NCBI GenBank assembly: GCA_027942505.1
Contig: JAQFVO010000563.1
Location: forward strand, 1-34,165
From: Endozoicomonas sp.
Lineage (GTDB): Bacteria; Pseudomonadota; Gammaproteobacteria; Pseudomonadales; Endozoicomonadaceae
DNA: 34,165 bases
Direction of reading: 5' to 3'
Part shown: in pieces, positions 10,039 to 18,805 of the stretch
Layout: every line of letters starts with the position of its first letter
Position numbering within the stretch: the stretch's first letter is position 1
Position numbers and translations under genes: made by a program
Notes under the pieces: model-generated
The model's database searches: none
What the model saw: only the letters and a program-made list of their open reading frames with translations
Told to the model about the DNA's origin: nothing

Positions 10039-10961
10039 ATAAAGAGCCAGTAGCTGTATGTGTTATTACATACAACTCATCCGGAACAGTGCTGGAAACT
10101 TTGGACAGTATTTTGCATCAATGTTACGGGCCGGAAAATATTGAGCTGATCATTGCAGATGATTATTCTAGTGATAATACGGTAGAGGTTGTTGAGAGCT
10201 GGTTATCAGCCTTTGGGCATTGTTTTTATCGTGCCCATTTTATCAAACACAAAAAAAATGGTGGGCCACCAAAAAATATTAACTCTACCTGGAAAGCCTG
10301 CCAAAGCGAATGGATTAAAAGCTTGGCTGGTGATGATATTCTTTTTGAGCACAGTATTGATAATTATATTCAATTTAAAAATGACCATCCAGAGGCAGAG
10401 TGTATATTTGGTCGGATGGTGACGTTTACAAAAGATAAAAATCAGGTCAAGCCTGTTGTTGGGCGGAGTTGGACTAAATTTTTCACCTTGGGAATAGATG
10501 ACCAGTATCAATATATGTTGACTAATGCCTTCAACATAGCACCAGCTTCATTTTTAAATAGGAAGACATTGGCAAAAGTGGGGTTCTGTGATGAGAAGTA
10601 TCATTTGTGTGAAGATATACCGCTGTGGTTAAAATTATTAAAGCAGGGTGATTCCCCATTTTACTGTGTAAATAATGTAACGGTAAAATATCGGATAGGT
10701 GATTCTATATCTCACCAAACTGATCGATTTGTTAATTTAACCTTTAAGAAAGAAGTTGAGCAAATTTATAATGATCACATCTATCCAAATTTAACCACAA
10801 AGGATAAGTGGCTAATTTATGACAGAAAGTTAGAGTTGATGTCTTTCTATATTATCTATTATGTGTTGAAAAATAGTACAGGGTTCCTATCATCGCTCGT
10901 GTACAACCTTTTTGCCCTATTGCGGCCAAGATATTATCTATCAAAACTGGGGCTGCTATAA
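10035..10961 (+). CDS. GT2-family glycosyltransferase
   Basis: A GT-A fold glycosyltransferase of 308 residues with the N-terminal strand VAVCVITYNSS, a nucleotide-binding ADDYSSDNT stretch (41-49) and a metal-binding GDD (99-101) in the SLAGDD motif. Its sugar donor cannot be told; rhamnose or the 3-acetamido sugar are candidates by position. ATG 10035 overlaps the rmlC stop; a longer upstream frame only shadows rmlC. Base composition turns AT-rich here relative to the rml genes, marking the start of an acquired cassette. Its first codons are repeated in degraded form at 15645. Confidence 0.88.
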   Translation: MNKEPVAVCVITYNSSGTVLETLDSILHQCYGPENIELIIADDYSSDNTVEVVESWLSAFGHCFYRAHFIKHKKNGGPPKNINSTWKACQSEWIKSLAGDDILFEHSIDNYIQFKNDHPEAECIFGRMVTFTKDKNQVKPVVGRSWTKFFTLGIDDQYQYMLTNAFNIAPASFLNRKTLAKVGFCDEKYHLCEDIPLWLKLLKQGDSPFYCVNNVTVKYRIGDSISHQTDRFVNLTFKKEVEQIYNDHIYPNLTTKDKWLIYDRKLELMSFYIIYYVLKNSTGFLSSLVYNLFALLRPRYYLSKLGLL

Positions 10962-11128
10962 AAAACGAGCAATTTTCTTTCAAGCTTTCTACATCCAAAT
11001 AATTATGAGTGAAGATAAGGTTGATAGCTGTTCTATCAGAATGAAAAACCTGAATTTGAAAAGTGAGAGACTCAGCCACCGTACAATCCAGGAAGCTCTA
11101 AAGTCGAGAAAAAACAGGGAGGGAGATA

Positions 11129-11524
11129 ATGAAGCCAGAGTTTATACATTTTAAAGAGTTCTCCGATGGCCGAGGTGGGCTGGTCGCGCTGGAACAGCAC
11201 CATAATATTCCATTCGGTATCAAGCGAATTTATTACATTTATGGCACGCCGGAAAACACTAGTAGAGGATTTCATGCTCATAAAGCTCTTGAGCAAGTGG
11301 CAATATGTGTAAAAGGTGCCTGTTCATTCGTGTTGGATAATGGTAAGGAAAAAATTAACTGCCGATTGGATTCACCCACAATTGGCCTCTATATCGGAAA
11401 AAATATTTGGCGAGAGATGTTTAACTTCACTGAAGATTGCGTGCTGATGGTGCTAGCCAGCGACTTTTATGAAGAAGCAGATTATATCCGTGATTATGAC
11501 ATTTTTTTACGAGCCGCAAGCTGA
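11129..11524 (+). CDS. fdtA: dTDP-4-keto-6-deoxyglucose 3,4-ketoisomerase (FdtA/QdtA family)
   Basis: This small cupin of 131 residues carries the conserved HAHK metal/active-site motif (His49 and His51), [11 protein letters not shown] (13-23) and [12 protein letters not shown] (93-104). The family moves the keto group of dTDP-4-keto-6-deoxyglucose from C4 to C3, giving the 3-keto substrate for amination. FdtA gives the galacto product (to Fuc3NAc) and QdtA the gluco product (to Qui3NAc). Arg15 looks FdtA-like, while Arg95 in WREM looks QdtA-like, so the product is uncertain. A strong site (gggagg) precedes the ATG. The symbol marks the family only. Confidence 0.88.
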   Translation: MKPEFIHFKEFSDGRGGLVALEQHHNIPFGIKRIYYIYGTPENTSRGFHAHKALEQVAICVKGACSFVLDNGKEKINCRLDSPTIGLYIGKNIWREMFNFTEDCVLMVLASDFYEEADYIRDYDIFLRAAS

Positions 11525-11997
11525 TGTTTATCCATCCAATGTCTGATGTTCAGTGTGAAAATATCGGTAAAGGTAGCAAGGTCTGGCAGTTTTGTGTGGT
11601 GCTACCCAAGGCCATTATCGGTAACAACGTCAATATCTGCTCTCATTGCCTGATTGAAAATGATGTAGTTATTGGTGATAACGTCACTGTGAAAAGTGGG
11701 GTGCAGATTTGGGATGGTATCACCATTGAAGACAACGTGTTTATTGGTCCCAATGTCACTTTTTGCAATGACAAGATGCCGCGATCAAAAGTATATCCGG
11801 AAGCATTTTTGCCAACAATAATAGGCAAAGGAGTCTCTATTGGTGCCAATGCCACGATTCTGCCGGGGATAACTATTGCCCCTGCTGCCATGGTTGGTGC
11901 CGGCGCCGTGGTTACCAAAGATGTACCAGAACGTGCTGTGGTTATGGGTAATCCGGCGCATGTTGTACGGTTTTTGGAAGTAGGTGATGAGCACTAA
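11524..11997 (+). CDS. fdtC: dTDP-3-amino-3,6-dideoxyhexose N-acetyltransferase (FdtC/QdtC type)
   Basis: The 157-residue protein is a left-handed beta-helix built of hexapeptide repeats (for example [24 protein letters not shown]). It ends in the usual [21 protein letters not shown] cap. It should transfer acetyl from acetyl-CoA to the 3-amino group formed by the aminotransferase at 12979, giving the 3-acetamido sugar nucleotide. Its ATG overlaps the ketoisomerase stop by one base (TGATG). Ketoisomerase, acetyltransferase and aminotransferase together form the known Fdt/Qdt trio. Confidence 0.88.
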   Translation: MFIHPMSDVQCENIGKGSKVWQFCVVLPKAIIGNNVNICSHCLIENDVVIGDNVTVKSGVQIWDGITIEDNVFIGPNVTFCNDKMPRSKVYPEAFLPTIIGKGVSIGANATILPGITIAPAAMVGAGAVVTKDVPERAVVMGNPAHVVRFLEVGDEH

Positions 11998-12982
11998 GTA
12001 TAATAATGAACGAAACCCTTTGATCAGTGTTGTTATGCCATGTTTCAATGTGGCTAGTTTTGTCGACAGAGCAATTCAATCAGTATTTAATCAAACATAC
12101 GACAATATTGAACTGATCTGTGTTGATGATGGTTCAACAGATAATACGTCAGAAATTATTGACAAGTACTGCCGACAATTCAACATAAAGTTGATAAGGC
12201 AGACCAATCAAGGAATTTTGAAGGCTCGGCGAACGGCAATAAATGCGGCAGGTGGAGAGTATATTGTATTATGTGACGCTGACGATACCATTGAAGAAAC
12301 GGCCATTGAGAAGTCAGTGAGTATCATTCTTGATCAAGGTTGTGATGCGGTGGTCTGGGAGTTTTATTCTGATAATGGTAAAAGTAAAAATCCGTTGTTG
12401 ACTTATGACAAAGAGTTAGAGTTTGTGTCTGGTTTGGAGGCATTTAAACAGACTTTGCCCAAGTGGCTTTTGACCGGGATTGGTCTTTTTAAAAAAGATA
12501 TTTATCAGAAGGCGTTCTCAATTTACGATGATATGCAGTTTGAATCATGTAACTCAGATGAGTTTGTTACGCGGGCTGCCTTTATAAGTTCGAACCAGGT
12601 TGCTAAGGCAAAAATAAAATATTTCTATTATTGTAATGAAGAGTCAGCAACGAAAAAATTCAAGTTATCCTGGTCTTTACGACTTGTTACCAATAAAGCT
12701 ATTTATGATTTGCTTTGTAAACGTAAGCTGTTTGGTGAGCTGGGAGAGGGTGTCGTTACGGTTTTTGTTGATGAGCTGATTTCGTTGAAAAAAAGTTACT
12801 CAGCAAATAAAGGTGATTTAACCCCTGAAGATAGAAATACATACATCAAAAATTGTATAAGCGGGTTCAAGGGAGTCAGCTTTAATCATTATCTGCACTG
12901 GCTGTTTAGATCTGGTAGAAGCCTGAAAAATAAAACTCATTTTGCGTTAACCATTTTGTATTTTTATGGACAATTAATGTGA
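11987..12982 (+). CDS. GT2-family glycosyltransferase
   Basis: A GT-A glycosyltransferase of 331 residues with VVMPCFN (15-21), the nucleotide-binding VDDGSTDNT (46-54) and metal-binding DADD (97-100). A GTG three bases upstream is also possible; ATG 11987 is preferred because ggaag lies at good spacing. It starts inside the end of the acetyltransferase gene and its stop overlaps the aminotransferase start, so it is translationally embedded in the Fdt trio. That makes it a candidate for the enzyme that adds the 3-acetamido-dideoxyhexose. Donor and acceptor are not determinable here. Confidence 0.87.
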   Translation: MSTKYNNERNPLISVVMPCFNVASFVDRAIQSVFNQTYDNIELICVDDGSTDNTSEIIDKYCRQFNIKLIRQTNQGILKARRTAINAAGGEYIVLCDADDTIEETAIEKSVSIILDQGCDAVVWEFYSDNGKSKNPLLTYDKELEFVSGLEAFKQTLPKWLLTGIGLFKKDIYQKAFSIYDDMQFESCNSDEFVTRAAFISSNQVAKAKIKYFYYCNEESATKKFKLSWSLRLVTNKAIYDLLCKRKLFGELGEGVVTVFVDELISLKKSYSANKGDLTPEDRNTYIKNCISGFKGVSFNHYLHWLFRSGRSLKNKTHFALTILYFYGQLM

Positions 12983-14082
12983 TTGACTTTCTTAACCTGA
13001 AACTGATTAACCAACAATACCGGGAAGAACTGATCGCTGCTGCTACTCGTGTTATTGACTCCGGCTGGTACATTCTTGGCAACGAAGTGGCGCAGTTTGA
13101 ACAGGAATTTGCCTGCTACTGCCAGACAGAATATTGTCTGGGGGTTGCCAATGGTCTGGATGCCTTGATTTTGATCCTGCGAGCGTACATAGAGATGGGG
13201 GTTATGGTTGAGGGGGATGAGGTGATTGTACCTGCCAACACCTACATTGCCTCCATTCTGGCCATTTCTGAAAATGGCTTGAAGCCGGTACTGGTGGAGC
13301 CAGACCCGACAACCTACAACCTGAACCCGGCGCTGATTGAGCAACATATCAATGGCAGAACCCGGGCGATACTTACGGTTCATCTCTATGGTCAGGTTAC
13401 CGGAATGGATGAAATAAACACCATTGCCGGAAGGTACGGTCTGAAAGTCATTGAAGATTGCGCCCAAGCCCATGGTGCGCTGTACCAAGGCAGAAAAGTG
13501 GGTAGCCTTGGGGATGCTGCCGGTTTCAGCTTTTATCCGGGTAAGAACCTTGGTGCCTTGGGTGATGCCGGTGCTGTAACCACTTCAGACCCGCAGCTGG
13601 CCAAGACCATTAAAGCACTGCGTAACTACGGTTCCCACGAGAAATATAAAAACCTATATCAGGGTGTCAATAGCCGTTTGGATGAAATGCAGGCGGCAAT
13701 GTTGCGGGTAAAACTTCATTATCTGGACAGTGAAACCGAGCGTCGTCGTGCTGTTGCCCGGCGGTATCGGACAGAGATTATCAACCCGACCATCAGGCTA
13801 CCCGAGTGGGCAGGTGATGAGAGTCACGTATTTCATCTTTTTGTTGTGCAAACTGATAACCGGAATCAGTTTCAAGGGTATTTGACCGACCATGGTATTA
13901 ACACTGTCATCCACTATCCGGTTCCTCCGCATAAACAGACGGCTTATGAGTGCTTCAGTGGCCTGAGCCTGCCCGTTTCTGAAGCTATGCATCAACACGT
14001 CATCAGCTTACCCATCGATCCAACCATGTCTGAGTCGGCGGTTGATGCAGTGATTGCTGCTGTAAATGGCTTTAACGTCTGA
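12979..14082 (+). CDS. fdtB: PLP-dependent sugar 3-aminotransferase (FdtB/QdtB type, DegT/DnrJ/EryC1 family)
   Basis: The 367-residue aspartate-aminotransferase-fold enzyme has [10 protein letters not shown] (158-167), where Asp160 contacts the PLP ring nitrogen, and the Schiff-base Lys189 in [13 protein letters not shown]. It aminates the 3-keto sugar made by the ketoisomerase, probably using glutamate. The start is GTG 12979, which shares bases with the stop of the preceding gene. Context identifies the substrate class (3-keto-6-deoxyhexose); Fuc3N and Qui3N cannot be told apart from this protein alone. Confidence 0.9.
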   Translation: MIDFLNLKLINQQYREELIAAATRVIDSGWYILGNEVAQFEQEFACYCQTEYCLGVANGLDALILILRAYIEMGVMVEGDEVIVPANTYIASILAISENGLKPVLVEPDPTTYNLNPALIEQHINGRTRAILTVHLYGQVTGMDEINTIAGRYGLKVIEDCAQAHGALYQGRKVGSLGDAAGFSFYPGKNLGALGDAGAVTTSDPQLAKTIKALRNYGSHEKYKNLYQGVNSRLDEMQAAMLRVKLHYLDSETERRRAVARRYRTEIINPTIRLPEWAGDESHVFHLFVVQTDNRNQFQGYLTDHGINTVIHYPVPPHKQTAYECFSGLSLPVSEAMHQHVISLPIDPTMSESAVDAVIAAVNGFNV

Positions 14083-15615
14083 ATGGGCGATTATGGGGTG
14101 CTATATCCCCTGAGTTTTTCTATGAATGAACAAAATTCAAAAAAGCAAATACTGAAATCGTCATCAATCATTGGTGGGGCGTCGATTATTTCCATCGTGT
14201 TTGGCCTGGTTAAGGTTAAGGGGCTGGCCATGATCATGGGGCCTGGCGGTGTTGGTCTGCTGGGGATTTTGCAGTCATTGCTGGGGCTGGCGGGCACACT
14301 GTTCGGACTGGGACTCGGGACGATCGGGGTGCGCGAGATTGCTCGGTTCCACGACCAGCAGGAAAAAGTAGGCGAGGTAAGAAAAGCCTTGTTTATAGCC
14401 AATCTTATGCTAGGGCTGCTTGCTGCCGGTTTAATTATTTCTTTTCGGGTAATGCTGTCAGAACGATTGTTTGGTAGCTCTGAACAGCAACTGGCCGTTT
14501 GCCTGGTGGGGATCGGCGTATTGTTCACCTTGATTGGGGCTTCACAGAGTGCGGTGTTGCAGGGATTTCGCAAAATTGCCGAGCTGGCAAAGGTAAAAAT
14601 TATTACAGCACTTGCCTCAACGGTGATTGGGCTTGGCGCGGTTTACTATCTGGGCAGCAATGGAATTGCTGTCTTTCTTCTGGTATTACCAGTCGCTGGT
14701 TGTCTATGTGGATTGTTCTATACCCGCAAGCTACCCAAGGTCCGCTCGATCAATTCTTCATGGCCCGAGCTTTGGCCTTTGTGGAAAAGTATGGCGACCC
14801 TTGGTGCTGTTTACATGCTTTCAGGTTTTTTGGGGGAGGGAACGAAGCTATTGGTACGAGAGTTTATTATTGAGGATATGGACCTGCACGCTGTCGGCTA
14901 TTTTCAGGCCGCCTGGTCTATCTCCATGACCTATATCGGACTGGTTCTTGGCGCAATGGCAGCGGATTACTACCCACGCTTGACTCAGGCCATGGACAAC
15001 AGCAAACAGGCAAATGAGCTGGTCAACCACCAAACCGAAATTGCCATTGTATTTGCTGCCCCGATTATTCTTGGCATGATCACTTTTGCACCCTTGGTCA
15101 TAACCATTCTTTACTCCAGTGAATTTGTGCCATCCATTGAAATTCTCCGGTGGCAAGTGGCGGGCGATATCTTAAAAATTATTGCCTGGCCGATCAGTTT
15201 TATTGTGTTGGCCAGTGGTAAGGGTAGACTGTATTTTCTCCTGGAGATGAGTTGGAATATTTCTTATGTTTTTCTGGTTTATTTCGGCCTGCAAATATTT
15301 GGCCTTGAAGCGACTGGTTATGCATTTGTATTGAGTTACCTGGTCTACCTTGGTTGTTCCTTTTGGTCGGCAAGACGTTTGATCGGTTTTCACTGGATTT
15401 CAGCAAATAAAAATTTTGGCTTGTGGTTACTGGTAGCCACTGCGACGATTTTGCTAGCCAGTTATTTTAATTCAGTGGCAACTATGTTGGTTGGTAGCGT
15501 ATTTACTATAACCAGCATCCTGGTTTCATTGAGGATGTTAAATGACATTGGGGTGGTCAGTAAAAAAATTAACCAGTTGCTCGTGTTTGGAAAAAAGCTG
15601 AAATTAATCCGTTAA
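14083..15615 (+). CDS. wzx: Wzx-type lipid-linked oligosaccharide flippase (first of two)
   Basis: The polytopic membrane protein of 510 residues (497 if ATG 14122 is the start) has about 12 hydrophobic segments and the N-terminal pattern of polysaccharide flippases (SSSIIGGASIISIVFGLVKV). It should flip undecaprenyl-linked repeat units to the periplasmic face. ATG 14083 abuts the aminotransferase stop directly. ATG 14122 places the first hydrophobic segment closer to the usual position, and both are plausible. It closes the 3-acetamido-sugar cassette. A second, different flippase lies at 18806. Confidence 0.9.
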   Translation: MGDYGVLYPLSFSMNEQNSKKQILKSSSIIGGASIISIVFGLVKVKGLAMIMGPGGVGLLGILQSLLGLAGTLFGLGLGTIGVREIARFHDQQEKVGEVRKALFIANLMLGLLAAGLIISFRVMLSERLFGSSEQQLAVCLVGIGVLFTLIGASQSAVLQGFRKIAELAKVKIITALASTVIGLGAVYYLGSNGIAVFLLVLPVAGCLCGLFYTRKLPKVRSINSSWPELWPLWKSMATLGAVYMLSGFLGEGTKLLVREFIIEDMDLHAVGYFQAAWSISMTYIGLVLGAMAADYYPRLTQAMDNSKQANELVNHQTEIAIVFAAPIILGMITFAPLVITILYSSEFVPSIEILRWQVAGDILKIIAWPISFIVLASGKGRLYFLLEMSWNISYVFLVYFGLQIFGLEATGYAFVLSYLVYLGCSFWSARRLIGFHWISANKNFGLWLLVATATILLASYFNSVATMLVGSVFTITSILVSLRMLNDIGVVSKKINQLLVFGKKLKLIR

Positions 15616-15644
15616 ATAATAATTACACTGCGTAACACCAGTCT

Positions 15645-15761
15645 GTGAATAAAGAATCAGTAGCTGTATGTGTTGTCACCTACAAAATATTTTTCACCCT
15701 ACTTGGGGGGCGAAGAGCCTTCTGGTATGGAGAACTTGGCAATCGTTTGGCTGACCGATAA
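15645..15761 (+). pseudogene. Relic of an rmlC / GT2 glycosyltransferase junction
   Basis: About 45 bases from 15641 match 10031-10075 with only six differences. That segment spans the last codons of rmlC and the first of the GT2 gene. In frame, 15636-15647 reads TSL then stop, like the rmlC end. From GTG 15645 the frame reads NKESVAVCVVTYK, matching the GT2 start [13 protein letters not shown], then loses similarity and stops at 15761. I read it as the scar of an earlier rmlC-glycosyltransferase arrangement. The remaining bases to 15889 hold no recognisable gene. Confidence 0.75.
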
Positions 15762-15817
15762 AATTTTGGAATTTATTCACTTCAACTCTTAAACGCAAGA
15801 TAGCCGCTGATAAAGTA

Positions 15818-15847
15818 TTGAGCTACATCTTTTTTCCCTTTTAATAT
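15818..15847 (+). promoter_or_regulatory. Candidate sigma-70 promoter before the neu genes
   Basis: TTGAGC (15818-15823) and TAATAT (15842-15847) are separated by 18 bases, and a TATTAT lies slightly further on. Each hexamer matches four of six consensus positions. The stretch lies in the non-coding gap before neuA, in very AT-rich DNA where such matches arise easily. It could give the sialic-acid cassette its own promoter. This is a weak call. Confidence 0.28.
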
Positions 15848-15889
15848 TATTTTTTTACTGCATTTAATCTTTGATTGTAGAGGTGATCG

Positions 15890-16576
15890 TTGAACATTGC
15901 TCTCATAACCGCCCGTGGCGGCTCAAAAGGCTTACCCAGAAAAAATATCCTTGAGATAAATGGTTTACCTCTCATTGGGTGGTCAATTAAGGCTGCTCAG
16001 GAAACCTCGTCAATTGATCATGTTTATGTAACAACTGAAGATAGAGAAATTGCAAATATAAGCATTGAATATGGGGCTGAAATTATTGATCGACCTTCCG
16101 AATTAGCACAAGATAACTCAGGCAGTGAGTCGGTCATCCAGCATGCACTGGAGTGTCTTTCAAAAAATGGTGTACAAGTAAACGACGTTTGCCTATTACA
16201 ACCAACATCTCCGTTGCGAACACATCAGCATATTGAAGAAGCCTATAACTCTTATAGTGATCAAAAAGCAAATTGTGTTATCAGTGTATTTGAGCCACAG
16301 CATAGCGCAGCCAAAGCATACAAGCTTAATGATGATGGTTCTATAACAGGGTTACTATTTGATGCAGCACCCTATACACCAAGACAAAATCTACCGACCA
16401 CCTTCCAGCCTAATGGTGCCATCTACTGGTTCTCTGCAGAGCAGTTTCTATTAACAGGAAAAATACCTGGAACAGGCGTGTTTCCATATGTAATGGAAGA
16501 AGCCAATTCCATCGATATCGACACCATTGACGATTTTATAAAAGCTGAAGAACTTTTAAAGAAAAGGGTTAAATGA
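15890..16576 (+). CDS. neuA: CMP-N-acetylneuraminate synthetase (NeuA family)
   Basis: The 228-residue nucleotidyltransferase starts [16 protein letters not shown], with the CTP-binding [12 protein letters not shown] motif at 8-19, and has LLQPTSPLR in mid-protein as expected for acylneuraminate cytidylyltransferases. It activates a nonulosonic acid with CTP. NeuB and NeuC types immediately downstream make Neu5Ac the most likely substrate. The start appears to be TTG 15890, with gaggtg just upstream as ribosome site; no ATG fits. It is one base short of abutting neuB. CMP-legionaminate or CMP-pseudaminate synthetase is less likely, since their upstream enzymes are absent. Confidence 0.9.
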   Translation: MNIALITARGGSKGLPRKNILEINGLPLIGWSIKAAQETSSIDHVYVTTEDREIANISIEYGAEIIDRPSELAQDNSGSESVIQHALECLSKNGVQVNDVCLLQPTSPLRTHQHIEEAYNSYSDQKANCVISVFEPQHSAAKAYKLNDDGSITGLLFDAAPYTPRQNLPTTFQPNGAIYWFSAEQFLLTGKIPGTGVFPYVMEEANSIDIDTIDDFIKAEELLKKRVK

Positions 16577-16577
16577 C

Positions 16578-17621
16578 GTGAATCCGGTATTTCAAATTTC
16601 AGGGCGAAAAATAGGGCTTGATCACGATCCGTTAGTTATTGCGGAAATTGGCATCAATCATGAAGGCAGTCTTCAAACTGCCTTTGAAATGGTGGATGCA
16701 GCTATCAAAGCAGGCGCAGAAATCATCAAGCACCAAACTCATGTGGTTGAAGATGAAATGAGTGCGGATGCCAAAAAGGTAATCCCGGGCAATGCAGATG
16801 TTTCTATCTATGAGATCATGGCTCGCTGTGCCCTGAATGAAGAAGATGAAACCAGTCTTAAGGAATATGTTGAGTCCAAAGGTGCAATTTTCATAAGCAC
16901 CCCATTCTCCCGTGCGGCAGCACTTCGGCTCGAACGGATGGGAGTTCAGGCCTATAAAATAGGTTCTGGCGAGTGTAATAACTACCCGCTACTGGAATTG
17001 GTTGCCAGTTTTGGTAAACCCATCATCTTAAGCACGGGGATGAATGATATTCCATCCATCAGAAAATCCGTTGCCATTTTCCATAAGCACAAAGTTCCGT
17101 ACTGCTTACTTCATTGTACCAATGTATACCCAACACCAGACCACCTGATCCGCCTTGGCGGGGTAGAAGAACTCGCCAGGGAATTCCCTGATTCCGTAGT
17201 TGGCTTGTCTGATCATAGTATTGATAACCTGGCCTGCCTCGGTGCTGTTGCTGTCGGTGCATCGGTGCTTGAGCGTCATTTTACAGATCGCAAAGATCGT
17301 CCTGGTCCTGATATTGAATGCTCCATGGACATCAAAGAGTGTGCCGAGCTGATCCAGCAATCCAGGCGGATGAAGGCCATGCGAGGTGGTAGTAAAGGTG
17401 CGGTTGCTGAGGAGAAAGTCACCATCGACTTTGCCTATGCCAGCGTGGTGACAATTGCTCCCATTAAAGCTGGAGAACCATTCAGTGCAGAAAATCTTTG
17501 GGTCAAAAGACCCGGCACTGGAGAATTTTTGGCTGAAGACTACGAAGCATTGCTCGGAAAAACGGCCACTTGCGATATTGAGGCAGACGTACAGCTGGAA
17601 AAGGAGTTTGTTGCAGGATGA
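16578..17621 (+). CDS. neuB: N-acetylneuraminate synthase NeuB
   Basis: The 347-residue protein has a TIM-barrel synthase domain with EIGINHEGS (23-31), GLSDHS containing His213, and ERHFTD (232-237). A C-terminal antifreeze-like (SAF) domain from about 285 carries [10 protein letters not shown]. It condenses ManNAc with phosphoenolpyruvate to Neu5Ac. Similarity to Neisseria sialic acid synthase is high by eye across the whole length, which favours a Neu5Ac synthase over legionaminate or pseudaminate synthases. The GTG start lies just after the neuA stop. The last four bases overlap neuC (ATGA). Confidence 0.93.
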   Translation: MNPVFQISGRKIGLDHDPLVIAEIGINHEGSLQTAFEMVDAAIKAGAEIIKHQTHVVEDEMSADAKKVIPGNADVSIYEIMARCALNEEDETSLKEYVESKGAIFISTPFSRAAALRLERMGVQAYKIGSGECNNYPLLELVASFGKPIILSTGMNDIPSIRKSVAIFHKHKVPYCLLHCTNVYPTPDHLIRLGGVEELAREFPDSVVGLSDHSIDNLACLGAVAVGASVLERHFTDRKDRPGPDIECSMDIKECAELIQQSRRMKAMRGGSKGAVAEEKVTIDFAYASVVTIAPIKAGEPFSAENLWVKRPGTGEFLAEDYEALLGKTATCDIEADVQLEKEFVAG

Positions 17622-18742
17622 CTAAAAAGATTCTCTTCCTGACAGGCACTCGAGCCGATTTTGGCAAGCTTAAAAGCTTGATCAGAAAAGTGGAAACTGC
17701 AGATGGGCTCGAAACCCATCTGTTCGTTACCGGTATGCACATGCTATCCAAATATGGCATGACAGCTAGAGAGGTAGAAAAGTGCGGGTTTAAATCCATT
17801 TACAAATACATTAACCAGAATACTGAAGACACTATGGATGTAGTGTTGGCCAAAACCATCCATGGTTTATCGGATTATGCCAAAGAGCTGAAGCCCGATA
17901 TGATCGTTGTCCACGGTGACCGGGTAGAAGCTATGGCTGGTGCTACTGTCGGTGCACTCAATAATATTCTGGTCTGTCATGTTGAAGGTGGAGAAGTATC
18001 AGGAACTATTGATGAACTGATCCGTCATGCTGTTTCAAAGATGGCGCATATCCATTTTGTGTGCAATGAGAATGCAAAAAAACGGTTGATGCAGCTGGGT
18101 GAGTTGGAGTCCAGTATCTATGTGATTGGCTCACCCGATATTGACATAATGAACTCTCCCTCACTGCCAACCCTGGAAGCAGCAAAGGAAAGATACGAAG
18201 TACCTTATACAGATTACGCGGTATTTATGTACCACCCGGTCACTACCGATGTAGAGAACTTGCCACATCATATTTGTCGGGCCGTAGATGCATTGTTGGA
18301 CAGCGGTGACAATTTTATTGTGGTCTATCCGAATAACGATCACGGTTCCGATATCATCATCAATGAATTTCAACGGCTAAAAGGGCATTCACGTTTTCGG
18401 GTATTCCCAAGTATTCGTTTTGAATATTTTCTTACACTGCTAAAAAATGCGCAGTATATGATTGGAAACTCTAGCGCTGGTGTTCGGGAAGCCCCTTTTT
18501 ATGGGTTGCCATCGATTAATCTTGGCTCTCGACAGGAAAATCGTGCTAAGGCCGGTTCCATAATAAATTGTGATCAAGATAGTATGCAAATACTGGCAAG
18601 TATTCGAAATGCCAAAAATAATACCTTTACACCGGAATATGAATTTGGCAAAGGGGGTAGTGATGAGCTATTTATCAAGATTTTAAGTGAGAAAAAAGTA
18701 TGGTCTATCTGCAAACAAAAACAATTTTTAGATATTGCTTAA
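17618..18742 (+). CDS. neuC: Hydrolysing UDP-N-acetylglucosamine 2-epimerase NeuC
   Basis: The 374-residue GT-B-fold epimerase has GTRADFGK (10-17), VVHGDR (97-102) and [13 protein letters not shown] (121-133), the signature of NeuC/SiaA enzymes that release ManNAc from UDP-GlcNAc. It supplies the NeuB substrate, so neuA-neuB-neuC together form a complete route from UDP-GlcNAc to CMP-Neu5Ac. The start overlaps the neuB stop. A LegG-type activity on UDP-diNAcBac is the alternative, but no enzymes making that precursor are seen. Confidence 0.93.
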   Translation: MTKKILFLTGTRADFGKLKSLIRKVETADGLETHLFVTGMHMLSKYGMTAREVEKCGFKSIYKYINQNTEDTMDVVLAKTIHGLSDYAKELKPDMIVVHGDRVEAMAGATVGALNNILVCHVEGGEVSGTIDELIRHAVSKMAHIHFVCNENAKKRLMQLGELESSIYVIGSPDIDIMNSPSLPTLEAAKERYEVPYTDYAVFMYHPVTTDVENLPHHICRAVDALLDSGDNFIVVYPNNDHGSDIIINEFQRLKGHSRFRVFPSIRFEYFLTLLKNAQYMIGNSSAGVREAPFYGLPSINLGSRQENRAKAGSIINCDQDSMQILASIRNAKNNTFTPEYEFGKGGSDELFIKILSEKKVWSICKQKQFLDIA

Positions 18743-18805
18743 TATTAAATAATATCTAATATAGGCACGCTTAGAATAATACACCATTTATTGTGAAGGT
18801 TGTAA

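Noticed and set aside
10962-11128. Short frame with ATG 11005 between GT2 and the ketoisomerase
   Set aside because: 49 codons, no ribosome site, runs into the ketoisomerase start; no recognised product. The gap seems non-coding apart from the ketoisomerase ribosome site.
12964-13488. Minus-strand frame of 174 codons
   Set aside because: Antisense to the aminotransferase gene, with no ribosome site or recognisable domain.
16578-18742. Legionaminate or pseudaminate pathway for the neu genes
   Set aside because: No dehydratase/aminotransferase/acetyltransferase set acting on UDP-GlcNAc for these sugars is present; the aminotransferase here belongs to the dTDP-sugar trio.
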